From Bartonella phoceensis (lineage in GTDB: Bacteria; Pseudomonadota; Alphaproteobacteria; Rhizobiales; Rhizobiaceae): DNA of 64,000 nt. Numbering within the stretch: position 1 is the stretch's first letter; each line of letters begins with the position of its first letter. Below the pieces are notes generated by a model that worked only from the letters and a program-made list of their open reading frames with translations, searched no databases and was not told the DNA's origin. The stretch is from positions 248,001 through 312,000 of the forward strand of contig NZ_CADEAD010000001.1 of NCBI RefSeq assembly GCF_902825145.1, in the 5' to 3' direction. This document shows positions 21,062 through 32,612 of this stretch, in pieces. Both the position numbers and the translations under genes were made by a program.

Positions 21062-21907
21062 ATGTTTATCAAAAATCTTATTCCGCATCGTTTTTGTTCT
21101 AATAAACTCGAAATTCCTGTTGTTCGCCTTCAGGGAGCAATTATAGATTCAACACCATCGATAGCACGCACACTTTCTTTAGGTAAGTGTGCAAATCTTT
21201 TAGACAAGGCTTTTGCGTATAAAAAGGCACCGGCTGTCGCAATCATTGTCAATTCCCCCGGTGGTTCGGCTGTGCAGTCGCGTTTTATTTTTAAGCGTAT
21301 CCGTGATTTAGCAGAAGAAAAGAATAAACAGGTTCTTGTCTTTATTGAAGATGTAGCTGCATCGGGTGGTTATATGATTGCTTGTGCGGGAGATGAAATT
21401 TTTGCTGATCCTTCTTCAATTGTTGGTTCTATCGGAGTTGTTTCAGCATCCTTTGGTTTTCCTGATCTTTTAAAGAAAATTGGTGTTGAACGGCGTGTTT
21501 ACACAGCAGGGAAAAATAAGGTTACATTAGATCCATTTCAGCCTGAAAAGAAGACAGATGTTGAGCATTTGAAGTCTTTGCAACTTGAAGTTCACCAAAC
21601 TTTTATTGATTTGGTTAAAAAACGGCGTGCAGCAAAGTTATCAAATGATCCAGATCTTTTTACAGGGATGTTTTGGAGTGGAAAGAAAGGCGTTGAACTT
21701 GGCCTTATTGATGGATTGAATGATGTACGATCTGTTATTAAGGAGCGGTTTGGGGATGATACCAGGCTTCGCTTAATTACACCTCCAAAAAGTCTTTTAG
21801 GGCCTAAAATTCCTTCAGGAGTTGCGGCTTATACAATTTATACCGCAGTTGATAGCGCGTTAATGGCAGCACAAGAACGTGCGCTTTGGCAACGTTATGG
21901 TTTATGA
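21062..21907 (+). CDS. S49 family peptidase (SppA/SohB-like)
   Basis: A 281-residue membrane-associated serine protease of the signal-peptide-peptidase A type. The catalytic serine is in the segment FIEDVAASGGYMIACAGDEIFADPSSIVGSIGVVSA (ASGGY), and a downstream lysine, about 50 residues on, is expected to be the general base. VNSPGGSAVQSRFIFKRI is the family ClpP-like fold motif. No strong signal anchor is visible, as in other short single-domain alphaproteobacterial members. ATG 21062 follows a GAGGAG box; the preceding TTG at 21059 is also possible. Confidence 0.9.
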   Translation: MFIKNLIPHRFCSNKLEIPVVRLQGAIIDSTPSIARTLSLGKCANLLDKAFAYKKAPAVAIIVNSPGGSAVQSRFIFKRIRDLAEEKNKQVLVFIEDVAASGGYMIACAGDEIFADPSSIVGSIGVVSASFGFPDLLKKIGVERRVYTAGKNKVTLDPFQPEKKTDVEHLKSLQLEVHQTFIDLVKKRRAAKLSNDPDLFTGMFWSGKKGVELGLIDGLNDVRSVIKERFGDDTRLRLITPPKSLLGPKIPSGVAAYTIYTAVDSALMAAQERALWQRYGL

Positions 21908-22162
21908 CTGGGAGTATAATTCGGGAGAGAATCAAGAAAGTAAATAGTTTTACCTAAAAACGGTTGTGAGAAAGAAAAAACTTAAAATGATACGAATGTT
22001 TGCATTCAGTTTATTGTGTATAATAGCTTCCCGTGTTTATTGTTTGTTTAGGAAAAGATTACAGAGGACATTACAGAGTGTTTATTGTACAGAGTTTAAG
22101 CAAAATACGAGGAAAAGGGGCGCGTTGGTAAAGGATTCTTGTACGGGTGAATATTACGTCAG

Positions 22163-23080
22163 ATGATACAAGATGTACGGGCTTCGTTTAAAAAGCGTTG
22201 TTATATATTTACACCCATTAAGTTGAATCTCGCTTTGCATGTTGTTGGGCAACGCGCCGATGGTTATCATTTAATAGAAAGTTTGGTCTATTTTAGTCTC
22301 AACGGTGATTGTCTAAGTTATGCGCCTAGTGAAGGCGATCATTTTGTCTTAACAGGTCCATTTGCAAAGGGGCTTGTTTCTTATTCAGACAATCTGGTTA
22401 TTCGTGCACGTGATTTCATGTGCAAGACATTTCCTAGAAATGCTAAGCCTGCTTTTTTTCAACTTGTTAAAACGTTACCAATTTCTTCAGGTATTGGTGG
22501 TGGTTCAGGGAATGCTGCTGGTATTATAAGCATATTACGTCAACAGTGGAATCTTAATTGTTCTTGTGAAAAATTGGCAGAAATGAGCTTAATACTTGGT
22601 GCTGATGTACCGATGTGTCTTCTTGCGTTGGAATATCATCAGCCGCTTTTTGTGCAAGGAATTGGTCAAGACATTATACGATTAAAAGAGGCGTGTCCTC
22701 TTGCAATGGTGTTGGTGAATCACGGTCAACAGATTGCAACGAAAGCTGTTTTTAAGGCTTTGGAGAAGCACAATCATTCTTCTTTGAAAATTGATCCGGC
22801 GGCGCTGAAAACTGTTGATTCATTGGTTGAATCTTTACAAGAAACGCGTAATGATCTTTTTGTATCTGCTTTAAAAATTGCACCTCAATTGTCCGAAGTA
22901 TTATCTATATTAGATGCGTGTGGTTCTCTTTTTTCTCGTATGTCTGGGTCGGGAGCGACTTGCTTTGGTATTTTTAAAGATCAGCAAGCAGCTCAAAAAG
23001 CAGCTCTTTTTATTAAATCGGTACATCCAAGTTGGTTTGTAAAGCCTATCATGACTTTAGGAAAGATTTGTGAGAAGTAA
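22163..23080 (+). CDS. ispE: 4-diphosphocytidyl-2-C-methyl-D-erythritol kinase
   Basis: A 305-residue GHMP kinase that phosphorylates CDP-methylerythritol in the non-mevalonate isoprenoid pathway. Motifs are [24 protein letters not shown] at the N-terminus, [20 protein letters not shown] (the ATP-binding glycine-rich loop, about residues 100-119) and [12 protein letters not shown] near the C-terminus. It fits the pathway with dxs and ispH, also in this window. The start ATG 22163 has no strong ribosome binding site; the conserved region begins about 16 residues in. Confidence 0.95.
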   Translation: MIQDVRASFKKRCYIFTPIKLNLALHVVGQRADGYHLIESLVYFSLNGDCLSYAPSEGDHFVLTGPFAKGLVSYSDNLVIRARDFMCKTFPRNAKPAFFQLVKTLPISSGIGGGSGNAAGIISILRQQWNLNCSCEKLAEMSLILGADVPMCLLALEYHQPLFVQGIGQDIIRLKEACPLAMVLVNHGQQIATKAVFKALEKHNHSSLKIDPAALKTVDSLVESLQETRNDLFVSALKIAPQLSEVLSILDACGSLFSRMSGSGATCFGIFKDQQAAQKAALFIKSVHPSWFVKPIMTLGKICEK

Positions 23081-23173
23081 ATATAAGGATAAAAATTTTG
23101 TTTGGTAACGATTTTATCACATTGAATGGAGCGATTAAGCAATAGAATAAGTATTTTTCTAGATTAAATTGGC

Positions 23174-23197
23174 AATGCTAGGCTAGGCTAGCATTTT
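23174..23197 (+). terminator. Possible weak terminator after ispE
   Basis: AATGCTAG (23174-23181) and CTAGCATT (23188-23195) form an 8-bp stem with a 6-base loop, running into TTTT at 23194-23197. It lies 94 bases after the ispE stop. The U-run is short, so termination efficiency is doubtful. Confidence 0.4.
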
Positions 23198-23370
23198 AAT
23201 AAAGGAAGCAAATAGCAGTGTAGAAGAATCCATATTGTGTTCTTGTATTTTTGTGTTTATGCAAAAGTTTATGAGAATGTTTGAAGGAATATTTTTACTG
23301 TAGAGTTTGCGGAAAAGAGGCCATCTGCAAAGATGGATATATGCTTTATTGTATTTGTGATTTATAAAAA

Positions 23371-24012
23371 ATGTTTAATTTATCGTTTCAACCAAATTTC
23401 TCATGTGAATTGGATTTGCAGAAACAGGGTTTTTTTCATATAGCAGGTGTTGATGAAGTGGGACGTGGTCCTCTTGCTGGACCTGTCGTGACAGCGGCAG
23501 TAATTTTGGATAAAGACCATATTCCTAGGGGATTAAATGATTCAAAAAAACTTTCTATTTTACAACGTAGAAAATTGTATAGCGAAATTTTACAAAGTGC
23601 ATTAGCGATTTCAGTCGCTAGTCTTTGTGCCCATACAATCGATCAGTCTAATATTAGAAAAGCAACTTTAGAAGCCATGCGTCGCTGTCTTACAGGATTA
23701 GCAATACCAGTTCACTATGCACTCATTGATGGACGTGATATTCCTTCTGAGCTACCATGTCCGGCAACTGCTTTAATTAAAGGCGATCAACGTTCGATTT
23801 CAATTGCAGCAGCATCTATTATTGCTAAAGTGACGCGGGATCGGATGATGGAATGTGCAGGGCAAGTTTATAAAGGTTATGGTTTAGAAAAACATGTGGG
23901 TTATGCAACATTAGCACATCGTACTGCTCTTGATAAATATGGACCAGTTGTGGGATTACATCGTTATAGTTTTGCACCCCTTAAAGGGCGCTACAAGGAT
24001 GATATTTTATGA
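23371..24012 (+). CDS. rnhB: Ribonuclease HII
   Basis: A 213-residue endonuclease that cleaves RNA in RNA-DNA hybrids and single ribonucleotides in DNA. The catalytic motif [21 protein letters not shown] (about residues 26-46) supplies Asp and Glu; further conserved parts are [38 protein letters not shown] and [10 protein letters not shown]. The stop overlaps the next start (ATGA, 24009-24012), so it is coupled to the Sua5/TsaC gene. Confidence 0.96.
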   Translation: MFNLSFQPNFSCELDLQKQGFFHIAGVDEVGRGPLAGPVVTAAVILDKDHIPRGLNDSKKLSILQRRKLYSEILQSALAISVASLCAHTIDQSNIRKATLEAMRRCLTGLAIPVHYALIDGRDIPSELPCPATALIKGDQRSISIAAASIIAKVTRDRMMECAGQVYKGYGLEKHVGYATLAHRTALDKYGPVVGLHRYSFAPLKGRYKDDIL

Positions 24013-24971
24013 CAATTCTGCCTCTCAATAGTGCTTCGATAAAGGAGGCGGTTGCACTTCTTGCACAGGGGAAATTAGTCGCTCTGCCGACAGAAACTGT
24101 TTATGGATTGGCAGGTGATGCAACCAATGGAAGGGCAGTATCTTCTATTTTTTCTGCAAAGAGTCGTCCACAATTTAATCCTCTTATTGCTCATGTAAGT
24201 AGTATCGACATGGCGGAACGCTACGTTGAAATTGATTTTCTTTCACGTCGATTCATGGAGGCATTTTGGCCAGGTCCTTTGACATTGGTCTTACCTTTAA
24301 AGATACAGCATAATATCCATCCTTTAACTACTGCTGGTTTGGATACATTGGCTGTCCGTTTTCCAGATAGTCGTTTTGCAGAAATTGTAGAATGTTTTGG
24401 TCGACCTCTTGCTGCTCCTAGTGCGAATCAATCTGGACGTCTTAGTCCTACTTCGGCTGAAGCTGTTTTTGCATCTTTAGGGGAGGTTATTCCTTTAATA
24501 CTAGATGGAGGACCTTGTAAAATAGGTCTCGAATCAACGATTGTTAAGGTTTGTAGTGAAGGTATTTATCTTTTGCGTCCCGGAGGGCTTTCGGCTGAAG
24601 AGATTGAAGAAATTGCTGGAAAATCGCTGAAACGGATAGATCCGCGGGCTGCGATTGAGGCACCAGGTATGTTAAAATCGCATTATGCACCAAATGCCGC
24701 GATTCGTTTAAATGTGAACAAGGTGGAAAGTAGTGAAGCACTTTTAGCGTTTGGTCGAAAACGTATTATGGGAGCTGAAAATGCTGTTTCTGTTTTAAAT
24801 CTTAGCGAGAGTGGACAGTTGGACGAGGCCGCTTCTCATTTATTTCAATACATGAGAGAATTGGATTCATTCAAGGTGAGATCGATTGCTGTAGAACCTA
24901 TTCCATCATACGGATTAGGTGAGGCTATTAATGATCGTCTCATACGTGCTGCGGCTCCAAAGGAAAAATGA
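24009..24971 (+). CDS. L-threonylcarbamoyladenylate synthase (Sua5/TsaC family)
   Basis: A 320-residue enzyme that makes threonylcarbamoyl-AMP for the t6A37 modification of ANN-decoding tRNAs. The YrdC core spans about residues 8-190: [73 protein letters not shown]. An additional C-terminal Sua5 domain (about 215-315, [17 protein letters not shown]...) is present, so this is the long Sua5 type rather than short TsaC. It overlaps both rnhB and the following FAD oxidase gene by four bases (ATGA), which indicates an operon. Confidence 0.94.
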   Translation: MTILPLNSASIKEAVALLAQGKLVALPTETVYGLAGDATNGRAVSSIFSAKSRPQFNPLIAHVSSIDMAERYVEIDFLSRRFMEAFWPGPLTLVLPLKIQHNIHPLTTAGLDTLAVRFPDSRFAEIVECFGRPLAAPSANQSGRLSPTSAEAVFASLGEVIPLILDGGPCKIGLESTIVKVCSEGIYLLRPGGLSAEEIEEIAGKSLKRIDPRAAIEAPGMLKSHYAPNAAIRLNVNKVESSEALLAFGRKRIMGAENAVSVLNLSESGQLDEAASHLFQYMRELDSFKVRSIAVEPIPSYGLGEAINDRLIRAAAPKEK

Positions 24972-26383
24972 AGATGGAGCAGACGTTAATTGAGAAATTT
25001 ATAGAAATTGTTGGTATGGTGCACGCTATAACAGATCAGGCGTTGATTGCACCCTATTTGCTTGAAGAACGCGGACTTTTTCATGGAAAAACACCATTAC
25101 TTTTACGGCCATCTTCTACCGCGGAGGTGTCGTCAATTATGCGGTTGGCTAGCCAAACACGTACGCCGATTGTGCCTCAGGGGGGAAATACAGGGCTTGT
25201 GGGGGGGCAACAGCCAGATGAGAGAGGAAACAGCGTTCTTTTATCCATGGAACGATTGAACAAGATAAAATGTATAAATCTTGAGGGTAATTTTGCTGTG
25301 GTAGAGGCTGGTGTTGTTTTAAAAGACCTGCAGAAAAAAGCAGATGAATTAGATCGTTTTTTCCCTCTTTCTTTAGCTTCGGAAGGCTCTTGCCAGATAG
25401 GGGGAAATCTTTCATCTAACGCTGGAGGAACAGCTGTCTTGGCTTATGGCAATATGCGTGAGCTTTGTCTTGGTTTGGAAGTGGTTTTGCCTGATGGCCG
25501 TATTTTGGATGATTTACGTTTTGTAAAGAAAGACAATAGTGGTTATGATTTGAAAGACCTTTTTATTGGTGCCGAAGGCACTTTAGGCGTTATAACAGCA
25601 GCAGTTTTAAAGCTTTTTCCAAAGGTTAAAGGAAAAGCAGTTGCCTTTGTTGGTTTATGCAGCCCGGCTAAAGCTCTAGAGTTTTTCTCTCTTGCTCAAT
25701 GTCGTAGAGGGGGGATGTTGACAGGTTTTGAGCTGATGGGAAAACTTAGCCTGAAAATGGCTTTAGATTATAAGATGTGTGAGAGGTCGCCTCTTGAATA
25801 TGAACATGAATGGTATGTATTGATTAATATTTCATCATTAAAGGATGAGGATGAGGCATTATCAGAACTCAGTATTATTTTAGAAGAAGCTTTAAAGGAT
25901 GCAGTGATAGAAGATGCAGTTGTTGCGCAATCGTTAAAACAGCAAGATTTTTTTTGGCATTTGCGTGAAAGTATATCCTCTGCCCAGAAATTAGCGGGAG
26001 GATCCATTAAGCACGATATTGCGGTGCCACTCGCCTCTATTCCTGATTTTATTTCTGAGGCAGCACATATTGTTGAAGATATTATTCCAGGTGCACGGGT
26101 AGTTTGTTTTGGTCACATGGGCGATGGAAATTTACACTATAATATTACACAGCCCGTAGGAGCTGATACTACTGCATTTTTGCAGTTATGGTCACGAATC
26201 AATCATAGCATTCATAGTTTAGTGATGCATTATCAAGGCGCATTTTCTGCTGAGCATGGAATTGGTCAACTTAAGCGTGAGGAACTTCGCACTTTTAAAT
26301 CACCTGTTGCGTTGGATATTATGCAAGGGATTAAGAAAGCGCTCGATCCTTTAGGGATTATGAATCCCGGAAAAATATTATAA
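24968..26383 (+). CDS. GlcD-like FAD-binding oxidase (2-hydroxyacid dehydrogenase)
   Basis: A 471-residue flavoprotein of the VAO/PCMH fold with an FAD-oxidase C-terminal domain. FAD-binding parts are RTPIVPQGGNTGLVGGQQP (about residues 65-83), LSLASEGSCQIGGNLSSNAGGTAVLAYGNMRE and GAEGTLGVITAAVLKLFP. The C-terminal region has VVCFGHMGDGNLHYNI and SAEHGIGQLKREEL, which contain the metal- and substrate-binding histidines of D-2-hydroxyglutarate and D-lactate dehydrogenases. The substrate is not determined by sequence. It is coupled to the preceding gene by an ATGA overlap; an alternative ATG lies six bases downstream. Confidence 0.9.
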   Translation: MKMEQTLIEKFIEIVGMVHAITDQALIAPYLLEERGLFHGKTPLLLRPSSTAEVSSIMRLASQTRTPIVPQGGNTGLVGGQQPDERGNSVLLSMERLNKIKCINLEGNFAVVEAGVVLKDLQKKADELDRFFPLSLASEGSCQIGGNLSSNAGGTAVLAYGNMRELCLGLEVVLPDGRILDDLRFVKKDNSGYDLKDLFIGAEGTLGVITAAVLKLFPKVKGKAVAFVGLCSPAKALEFFSLAQCRRGGMLTGFELMGKLSLKMALDYKMCERSPLEYEHEWYVLINISSLKDEDEALSELSIILEEALKDAVIEDAVVAQSLKQQDFFWHLRESISSAQKLAGGSIKHDIAVPLASIPDFISEAAHIVEDIIPGARVVCFGHMGDGNLHYNITQPVGADTTAFLQLWSRINHSIHSLVMHYQGAFSAEHGIGQLKREELRTFKSPVALDIMQGIKKALDPLGIMNPGKIL

Positions 26384-26532
26384 TTCATGAAAGATGGATT
26401 TTGTCATGTGTTTTTGTTTAGATTTCAATAACCAAAAAAGAAACCAGTTGTTTTTTATTCAATCTTTTAATAATTCAATGAAGAAAAGCTGTTAAATGGT
26501 GTATATTATTAAGATAAATTGGGACACTGTAT

Positions 26533-27066
26533 ATGGCTAATCAATGCTTTAATCAGGCAAAAGCGGTGCTTGAATTTCGTTTAGATCCGTGCCATTTGCC
26601 ACAAACAACAGCGTATTTTTCGTCAAAAACGGGCAATCAAATAATTTGTTCGTTAAGTGAGCGCGGTGTTTTTTTAAAAATAGATACTCCTTCAAGCTTA
26701 TCACGTTTAGTACCGTCTTATCATTTCAAAGGAATTGTGGCACGTACTGTAAAAACGCATTCGGGAGAGAGAGCCGTTGCATTAGAACTGCTACATAGAG
26801 ATGAAGAAGCATGCATCCCACTTTTAGTTTCTAGGGATTTAAATAATATTCTTCTAGATTGGCGATTATGGGCAGATACTTATGATCTTCCTATGCTTAT
26901 GGTCAATGAAGATAATCGTATCATGGTTGTCAAAGATCGTTCTGATTTACGTCGATTTTTTTGTACAACGCTGCATTCTAAACAAAAGCGCTTTTCAATT
27001 CGTTATAACAATCCGTTGGGTTTACGATTGATGATTGCGAATCGGGTTGTGTCACAGAAACCATGA
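26533..27066 (+). CDS. DUF6101 family protein
   Basis: A 177-residue protein of a family that I know only from Rhizobiales and whose function is not established. It is soluble, without a signal peptide or membrane helix. The middle part (residues 75-130) is the best conserved-looking block: SGERAVALELLHRDEEACIPLLVSRDLNNILLDWRLWADTYDLPMLM. The C-terminus is basic. It follows the FAD oxidase after 149 bp and appears to have its own transcription unit. No catalytic motif is visible. Confidence 0.75.
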   Translation: MANQCFNQAKAVLEFRLDPCHLPQTTAYFSSKTGNQIICSLSERGVFLKIDTPSSLSRLVPSYHFKGIVARTVKTHSGERAVALELLHRDEEACIPLLVSRDLNNILLDWRLWADTYDLPMLMVNEDNRIMVVKDRSDLRRFFCTTLHSKQKRFSIRYNNPLGLRLMIANRVVSQKP

Positions 27067-27711
27067 CGTACATTCATTTTTTTCTGTTGTGTTACTAAAC
27101 GCGTTTATTTTGCATTTTATTGACTGTAATGAGAATTTTATTTCACAAGATAAATTTGCAGCAAGCACTTGCGTTAGATATTTTCTTCCATTGTGGTTTT
27201 CACAGCAATGCCTTTTTTCTAAGACAGCTAAGCTATTATCTTAAAATAATAGAAACACCATTATTAACAAATAGAAACTTTGATTTTATGGCATCATTAA
27301 AGTATTGAGCAGTTATAAGAGAAAAAATTCAGGGTTTTCGCTATGCAAAGGCAATAATAGGAGATGATATTTATTTTTAAGCCTGCGTAAGTAACAATTT
27401 ATTTGTCAATGGGTATATCGAAACGCTGTATTCTTGCAGCGAAATCTATTCAATTTGAAGAAGCAAAAACGGTGAACAAATAAATTTTTTAAACAAATAT
27501 AGCAATAAGATAACTGCATGATTACAATTTTTATAGCCAGAATTTTTTTATTTTATCCGTTTTATGGTGGGCGTGAATAACTTATTCATGGTATTTTATT
27601 TTTCAGAAAAGAATTCGCTCTTTTTTCTGGAATAACGAGAAATATGAAAAGTCAGTAGATTTGTGCATTATGCTATTACGTAAAAGGATTAAAACCATAA
27701 AAAAGGAACGC
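27067..27711. other. 645-bp gene-free convergent spacer
   Basis: AT-rich region between the DUF6101 gene and purD, whose 3' ends face each other. Short frames here lack start signals and family resemblance. Nothing further is recognisable. Confidence 0.45.
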
Positions 27712-28995
27712 TCAAAGGGTTTGGTTTTTTCGTGCTATGGCTCTCCATCCAATATCGCGGCGGACAAAGCCTTCGGGCCAATCAATACAATCAACAGCTT
27801 CATAGGCATGTTTTTGTGCCTGCATAACAGTTTCTCCTGTTGCTGTTATATTGAGAACGCGTCCTCCATTAGCAATGAGTTCTCCATTGCGTAATGTGGT
27901 GCCGGCTTGAAAAACCTTCACATCAGGGAGAGCATCTACCTTATCGAGATTACGGATAACAGTACCTTTTTGGGGAGAGCCAGGGTAACCTTTGGCAGCC
28001 ATAACAACAGTCAAAGCGGTTTTTTCAGACCATCGAAGATTTCTTTGTGCAAGATTTCCTTGAGTTGCAGCGAAAAGAAGAGGAAGAATATCATCTTTAA
28101 GACGCATCATTAAAACTTGACATTCAGGATCACCAAATCGTACGTTAAATTCGATGAGTTCAGGTCCTTTTTGCGTTATCATCAATCCAGCAAAAAGAAC
28201 ACCTTTAAAGGGAGCTCCCATAGCGCTCATACTCTGTAGAGCTGGTTCAATAATTTCTTTAAGGGTACGATTAGTCATTTCTTTGGTCATGATAGGAGCT
28301 GGTGAATAAGCTCCCATTCCACCAGTATTTGCTCCAGTATCACCATCTCCTACACGTTTATGATCTTGTGCTGATCCAAAGGGAAGAGCAATTTTACCAT
28401 CACAAAGGCAAAAGAAGCTTACTTCTTCACCTTCAAGAAAAGATTCTACAACAATTTTTTGTCCTGCATCACCAAAGGCGCTTTCGAAGCAGGCGTCAAC
28501 TGCACTAAATGCCTCTTCTATTGTTGTTGCAACAACCACGCCTTTACCGGCAGCTAAGCCATCAGCTTTAATGACAATGGGAGCACCTTGTTGACGAATG
28601 TAAGCTTTGGCTTTTACAGAATCATTAAAGCATTGGTAAGTTCCTGTCGGAATGTTATTTTTGTAGCATAAATCTTTTGTGAAAGCTTTGGAACCTTCTA
28701 GCTGAGCAGCTTTTTGAGTCGGTCCAAATACACAGATATTAGCTCTGTTAAGGGAGTCTGTTATACCAGCAACGAGTGGTGCTTCTGGTCCAACAACTAC
28801 GAGGTCAATAAAATGTGTTTTACAAAATTCAATGATGGTAGGATGATCATCAATGTTTAAGTCGATATTTTCTCCAAGTTCCATCGTTGCAGGATTTCCA
28901 GGAGCACAATATAATTTTGTTAGCAGTGGTGACGCTGCTATTTTCCATGCTAAAGCATGTTCTCGTCCGCCTGAGCCGATAAGAAGGATGTTCAT
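27712..28995 (-). CDS. purD: Phosphoribosylamine-glycine ligase
   Basis: A 427-residue ATP-grasp enzyme, second step of de novo purine synthesis. It begins [19 protein letters not shown]. It has ATP-grasp blocks [17 protein letters not shown] (about residues 140-156), [16 protein letters not shown] and [17 protein letters not shown], plus the family segment [28 protein letters not shown] choose ATG 28995 because AGGAG lies seven bases upstream; the open frame continues upstream to 29109 but without family sequence. It diverges from ubiA across 89 bp. Confidence 0.96.
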   Translation of the reverse strand: MNILLIGSGGREHALAWKIAASPLLTKLYCAPGNPATMELGENIDLNIDDHPTIIEFCKTHFIDLVVVGPEAPLVAGITDSLNRANICVFGPTQKAAQLEGSKAFTKDLCYKNNIPTGTYQCFNDSVKAKAYIRQQGAPIVIKADGLAAGKGVVVATTIEEAFSAVDACFESAFGDAGQKIVVESFLEGEEVSFFCLCDGKIALPFGSAQDHKRVGDGDTGANTGGMGAYSPAPIMTKEMTNRTLKEIIEPALQSMSAMGAPFKGVLFAGLMITQKGPELIEFNVRFGDPECQVLMMRLKDDILPLLFAATQGNLAQRNLRWSEKTALTVVMAAKGYPGSPQKGTVIRNLDKVDALPDVKVFQAGTTLRNGELIANGGRVLNITATGETVMQAQKHAYEAVDCIDWPEGFVRRDIGWRAIARKNQTL

Positions 28996-29084
28996 TGCTT
29001 TGCTCCTATTATAGAAGATGATTAAATAGTTGTTCTTGTCATAAGAATGCAATATCTCTATCGCAAGATCAAAGGTATTATTTG

Positions 29085-30089
29085 ATGAAAAAAAATAAAA
29101 ATATTGCACATATTCAATCCTGTGAGCATCAGGGGCGGGTTATGGATGCATCCTCTAAACAGTGGGTCTACCATTTTCTTCCTTCTTCTTTGTGGTTTTA
29201 TGCTCAATTGGCACGTTGGGATCGGCCTATTGGATGGCAACTGTTGATGTGGCCTTGTTTTTGGTCAACAACAATGGCCTTTCTCTCTTATGAAGTACCC
29301 CAATTGCCTTTTTTATCAATGCTTTTTCATTGGTTTTGGTATTTATTTCTTTTTTTTCTAGGTTCTATAGCTATGCGGGGTGCGGGGTGTACTTGGAATG
29401 ATCTTATTGACCATAAAATTGATTCTCAGGTGGAGAGAACACGTTCTCGCCCATTGCCAACAGGTCATGTGAGTCGTTTTCAAGCAAAAGTTTTTGTATT
29501 GGTGCAATGTTTAGTTGGTTTATGTGTTTTATCGCAATTTAATAGATACAGTTTTTTGCTAGGCATTTCATCATTGATAGCGGTTGCCTTTTATCCTTTT
29601 ATGAAACGCGTAACATATTGGCCGCAGTTTTTTTTAGGTATCGCATTTAACTGGGGGGCATTAATGGGATGGGCAGTTGTGTATGGAAGTCTGAGTTGGG
29701 CACCGATTTTGCTTTATGGAGGATCCATCTTGTGGACGATAGGGTATGATACAATTTACGCGCATCAAGATAAAGAGGATGATGCTACGGTTGGTGTACG
29801 TTCTACGGCACTTCTGTTTGGTAAGGGTACTAAGCGAGCTTTGGTGTTTCTCTACAGTGGCTTTATAGTGCTGGTCAGCTTAGCGTTTTATTTGGCAAAT
29901 GTCCCAATTGTTAGTTTTTTGGGGATTTTGGTGGCAAGTATCCATATGTTTATTCAAATTAAAATCATTGATATAGATGACAGTTCAAAATGCTTAAAGC
30001 TTTTCAAATCGAATTCATTTATTGGTTTTGTGGTTTTTGCTGGTTTAGTATGCGGTGGTATATGGATGATAGTTTATCCTACAGTTTAA
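29085..30089 (+). CDS. ubiA: 4-hydroxybenzoate polyprenyltransferase
   Basis: A 334-residue membrane prenyltransferase joining the polyprenyl chain (made by IspB) to 4-hydroxybenzoate in ubiquinone synthesis. Both aspartate-rich motifs are present: [24 protein letters not shown] (about residue 104 on) and [21 protein letters not shown] (about 220 on). [18 protein letters not shown] opens the first helix. ATG 29085 follows a TTG at 29082; the N-terminal 30 residues are hydrophilic and poorly conserved, so the real start may be downstream at MDASSKQ. Confidence 0.93.
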   Translation: MKKNKNIAHIQSCEHQGRVMDASSKQWVYHFLPSSLWFYAQLARWDRPIGWQLLMWPCFWSTTMAFLSYEVPQLPFLSMLFHWFWYLFLFFLGSIAMRGAGCTWNDLIDHKIDSQVERTRSRPLPTGHVSRFQAKVFVLVQCLVGLCVLSQFNRYSFLLGISSLIAVAFYPFMKRVTYWPQFFLGIAFNWGALMGWAVVYGSLSWAPILLYGGSILWTIGYDTIYAHQDKEDDATVGVRSTALLFGKGTKRALVFLYSGFIVLVSLAFYLANVPIVSFLGILVASIHMFIQIKIIDIDDSSKCLKLFKSNSFIGFVVFAGLVCGGIWMIVYPTV

Positions 30090-30670
30090 TGAAAAATATT
30101 CCAAGGAATAAAATCATGTTTTGTTTGGTGTTGAAAATAAAGGAAATAAAAACCTATGGATACTTCATTGTTTTTAAAATTTCTTATTTTGAACTTTAAT
30201 TTCATACGCTGTTTGCATTCTATGGTTAAGCCTTTTTATGCTATCCTCAGAAATTTCTTTCTATACAATATTGCAATTGTTTCGAATTTTAATAATTTAT
30301 CTAGGTTAGAATTGAAATAGATCTGCACGATGATAGAAAAATCAACCACTTTTTTCTTAATACAAATTATACTTTTTCAATTATGTCATCAGGGTTGAAA
30401 TCTACAAGATTGTTTTCTTCTTCTGTACCCCGTTTAAATATTGCTGATTATTTTACTAAGAGTCTACTGAATACGGACTTTTCGTTTAAAATAAATCTTT
30501 ATAACTATATTTTTTTTCAAAATGTGCGGGAGAAAAAAGATTATTATAAAAAAATCATAGTGAAGGTATAATTATCTTGTTTAAATTGAATTGAGTGATC
30601 TACTCCTTTAATTTAGCAAAGAGTTTTTTAATTGTTGGAAAAAGTCTTCATCATGTTAAATTTTGGAGAA
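30090..30670. other. 581-bp gene-free convergent spacer
   Basis: AT-rich stretch between ubiA and pdxH, with both 3' ends facing in. No ORF with support, no clear terminator hairpin. Confidence 0.45.
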
Positions 30671-31294
30671 TTAGGGGTAAAGTTTTTGCTTTTGCCAATC
30701 ATCGTGTTCAATAGAAATGCGTGTAAAAAGTAAGCGGTCATGTAAACGAAATGGTCGATCACGCCAGAATTCAATAGAAAATGGTTTAACCCGAAAACCA
30801 GACCAATAAGGTGGACGCGGGATATTCCCTGTCGCATAACGTGCAGTATATTGAGCAATTGCTTTTTCGAGGACAAAACGGTTTTCCAATGGTCGCGATT
30901 GTTTGGATGCCCATGCGCCAATTCGACTACCCCGTGGTCGTGATTGGAAATACGCATCTGCTTCTTGAGTAGTGACCTTTTCAACAATACCGCGAATTCT
31001 GACCTGGCGACGAAGCGATTTCCAATGAAAACCTAAAGACGCTTTCATTGATTTTAAAATTTCTTGTCCTTTTTGGCTTTCATAATTGGTATAGAAGACG
31101 AAGCCTTGAGCACTGTAATCTTTGAGAAGAACCATACGGACGTTAGGCAAGCCCGTTTCATCAACTGTTGCTAATGCCATAGCATTAGGATCATTTATTT
31201 CACTTACTGTTGCCTCTTCAAGCCACTTTGCAAAAAGTGCAAAAGGTTTTTGCATTTGCATAAAGTCATTGTCTGTTTGTACTGTATTGTTCAT
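30671..31294 (-). CDS. pdxH: Pyridoxamine 5'-phosphate oxidase
   Basis: A 207-residue FMN enzyme producing pyridoxal 5'-phosphate. Family motifs are [42 protein letters not shown] (FMN and substrate binding, about residues 36-77), [33 protein letters not shown] and the C-terminal signature [19 protein letters not shown]. The length is normal for the family. It starts at ATG 31294 and diverges from the DnaJ-class gene across 292 bp. Confidence 0.96.
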   Translation of the reverse strand: MNNTVQTDNDFMQMQKPFALFAKWLEEATVSEINDPNAMALATVDETGLPNVRMVLLKDYSAQGFVFYTNYESQKGQEILKSMKASLGFHWKSLRRQVRIRGIVEKVTTQEADAYFQSRPRGSRIGAWASKQSRPLENRFVLEKAIAQYTARYATGNIPRPPYWSGFRVKPFSIEFWRDRPFRLHDRLLFTRISIEHDDWQKQKLYP

Positions 31295-31586
31295 GGGATC
31301 TCCAAATATCAGTGAGTATGAATGGAAAGCTCTTTAATTTACTTTGTTATCAAGAAATAAAGTGCTGTTTTTTTTATTTATGGTATTTTAACTATCTTTG
31401 TTTTTAGCATAGAATGCAACAAACTATATTAAATAAAATATCTATTCTATCTGGTATTTTAGTTTCTTGATAGACATATAAAAGGGAGAAAAATCGTTCT
31501 TTACAATAGGCTAATAGAACTGTGAGGGATATTGAACAACATATCAGTTAATATTTTAAAAACGAAAAAATTGAAAAGAGGACAAT

Positions 31587-32489
31587 ATGCGTGATCCGTA
31601 CGCGATTTTGGGTGTGGCACGTACCGCAAAATCGCAAGAGATTAAATCGGCATTTAGAAAATTAGCAAAGAAGTATCATCCAGATCATAATATAGATGAT
31701 GCAAGAGCTAAAGAGAAGTTTTCTGAAATTAATCAAGCTTATGAAATTATAGGTGATAAAGACAAAAGGGCACAGTTTGACCGCGGTGAAATTGATATGG
31801 AAGGAAAACCCCTTTATCAAGCTTATGGTGCCGGTGAAAATTTTAGCAATAGTCATAATCCTTTTTCAGGAGGTGCAAAAGGTTTTGATTTTGGTTCTGC
31901 AGGTGGTGCAGGTTTTGATGCGAGTGATATTTTTCGTGACCTGTTTGGAAGGGGAGGAGGCTTTTCAAATTCTACACGGTATAATCGACCTCAACAAGGG
32001 GCGCATGTTCATGCCAATCTTTCTATCACATTGGAGCAAATGGTTGGCGCCGAAAGGGTGGAAGCTGTTTTTCCTAATGGAAAAAGGTTAAAAATTAAGC
32101 TTCCAGATTATGTTGAAGATGGTCAAACTATTCGTTTAAAAGGTCAGGGCGAAGAAGTGGCTTATGGGCAATCGGGAGATGCTTTAGTGACCATTCAGAT
32201 TCAAAAACATCCTCGTTTACGAGTTGAAGGTAGGGCACTTCATCTTGATTTACCTGTTTCTCTGAAACATGCTGTTCTGGGAGCAAAAGAAGAAGTTCAG
32301 ACTTTAGAGGGGCGTGTGGTTCTAACTATTCCTGCTTGGTCAAGTTCTGATCGTGTTTTACGGTTGAAAGGGAAAGGTCTTCGTTTAAAAAATGGTAAAA
32401 GAGACGATCTTTATGTGCATGTTCGTATTATGTTGCCGGAAGGTGGAGACGCTGGGTTAGAACAATTCTTGCAGATACAAAGAAGTTAA
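31587..32489 (+). CDS. DnaJ/CbpA-class co-chaperone
   Basis: A 300-residue J-domain protein. The J domain (residues 1-65) has [33 protein letters not shown] with an intact HPD triad. A Gly/Phe-rich linker follows (about 75-130, [29 protein letters not shown]), then the C-terminal substrate-binding domains ([57 protein letters not shown]). There is no zinc-finger cysteine cluster, so it is a type II (CbpA-like) rather than a true DnaJ. GAGGA precedes ATG 31587. It lies upstream of fabI with a 123-bp gap. Confidence 0.93.
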   Translation: MRDPYAILGVARTAKSQEIKSAFRKLAKKYHPDHNIDDARAKEKFSEINQAYEIIGDKDKRAQFDRGEIDMEGKPLYQAYGAGENFSNSHNPFSGGAKGFDFGSAGGAGFDASDIFRDLFGRGGGFSNSTRYNRPQQGAHVHANLSITLEQMVGAERVEAVFPNGKRLKIKLPDYVEDGQTIRLKGQGEEVAYGQSGDALVTIQIQKHPRLRVEGRALHLDLPVSLKHAVLGAKEEVQTLEGRVVLTIPAWSSSDRVLRLKGKGLRLKNGKRDDLYVHVRIMLPEGGDAGLEQFLQIQRS

Positions 32490-32612
32490 CTTTCAAGTTC
32501 TATAAGACGTAGTTTTTGTTTTTGATTCTAAACCAATTACTTGAAGAAAAAGTTGACCTATGCCATAGGCAGATAAATAATATTCATTTTAAGTAACAAT
32601 GGGGCAGTGCTA

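Noticed and set aside
21966..22166. 66-codon frame overlapping the ispE start
   Set aside because: Basic, Cys/Arg-rich random-looking sequence starting at an unsupported non-ATG codon; ispE has the family sequence here.
30383..30571. 62-codon frame between ubiA and pdxH
   Set aside because: No start signal, Lys/Asn/Phe-rich as expected from chance in AT-rich DNA.
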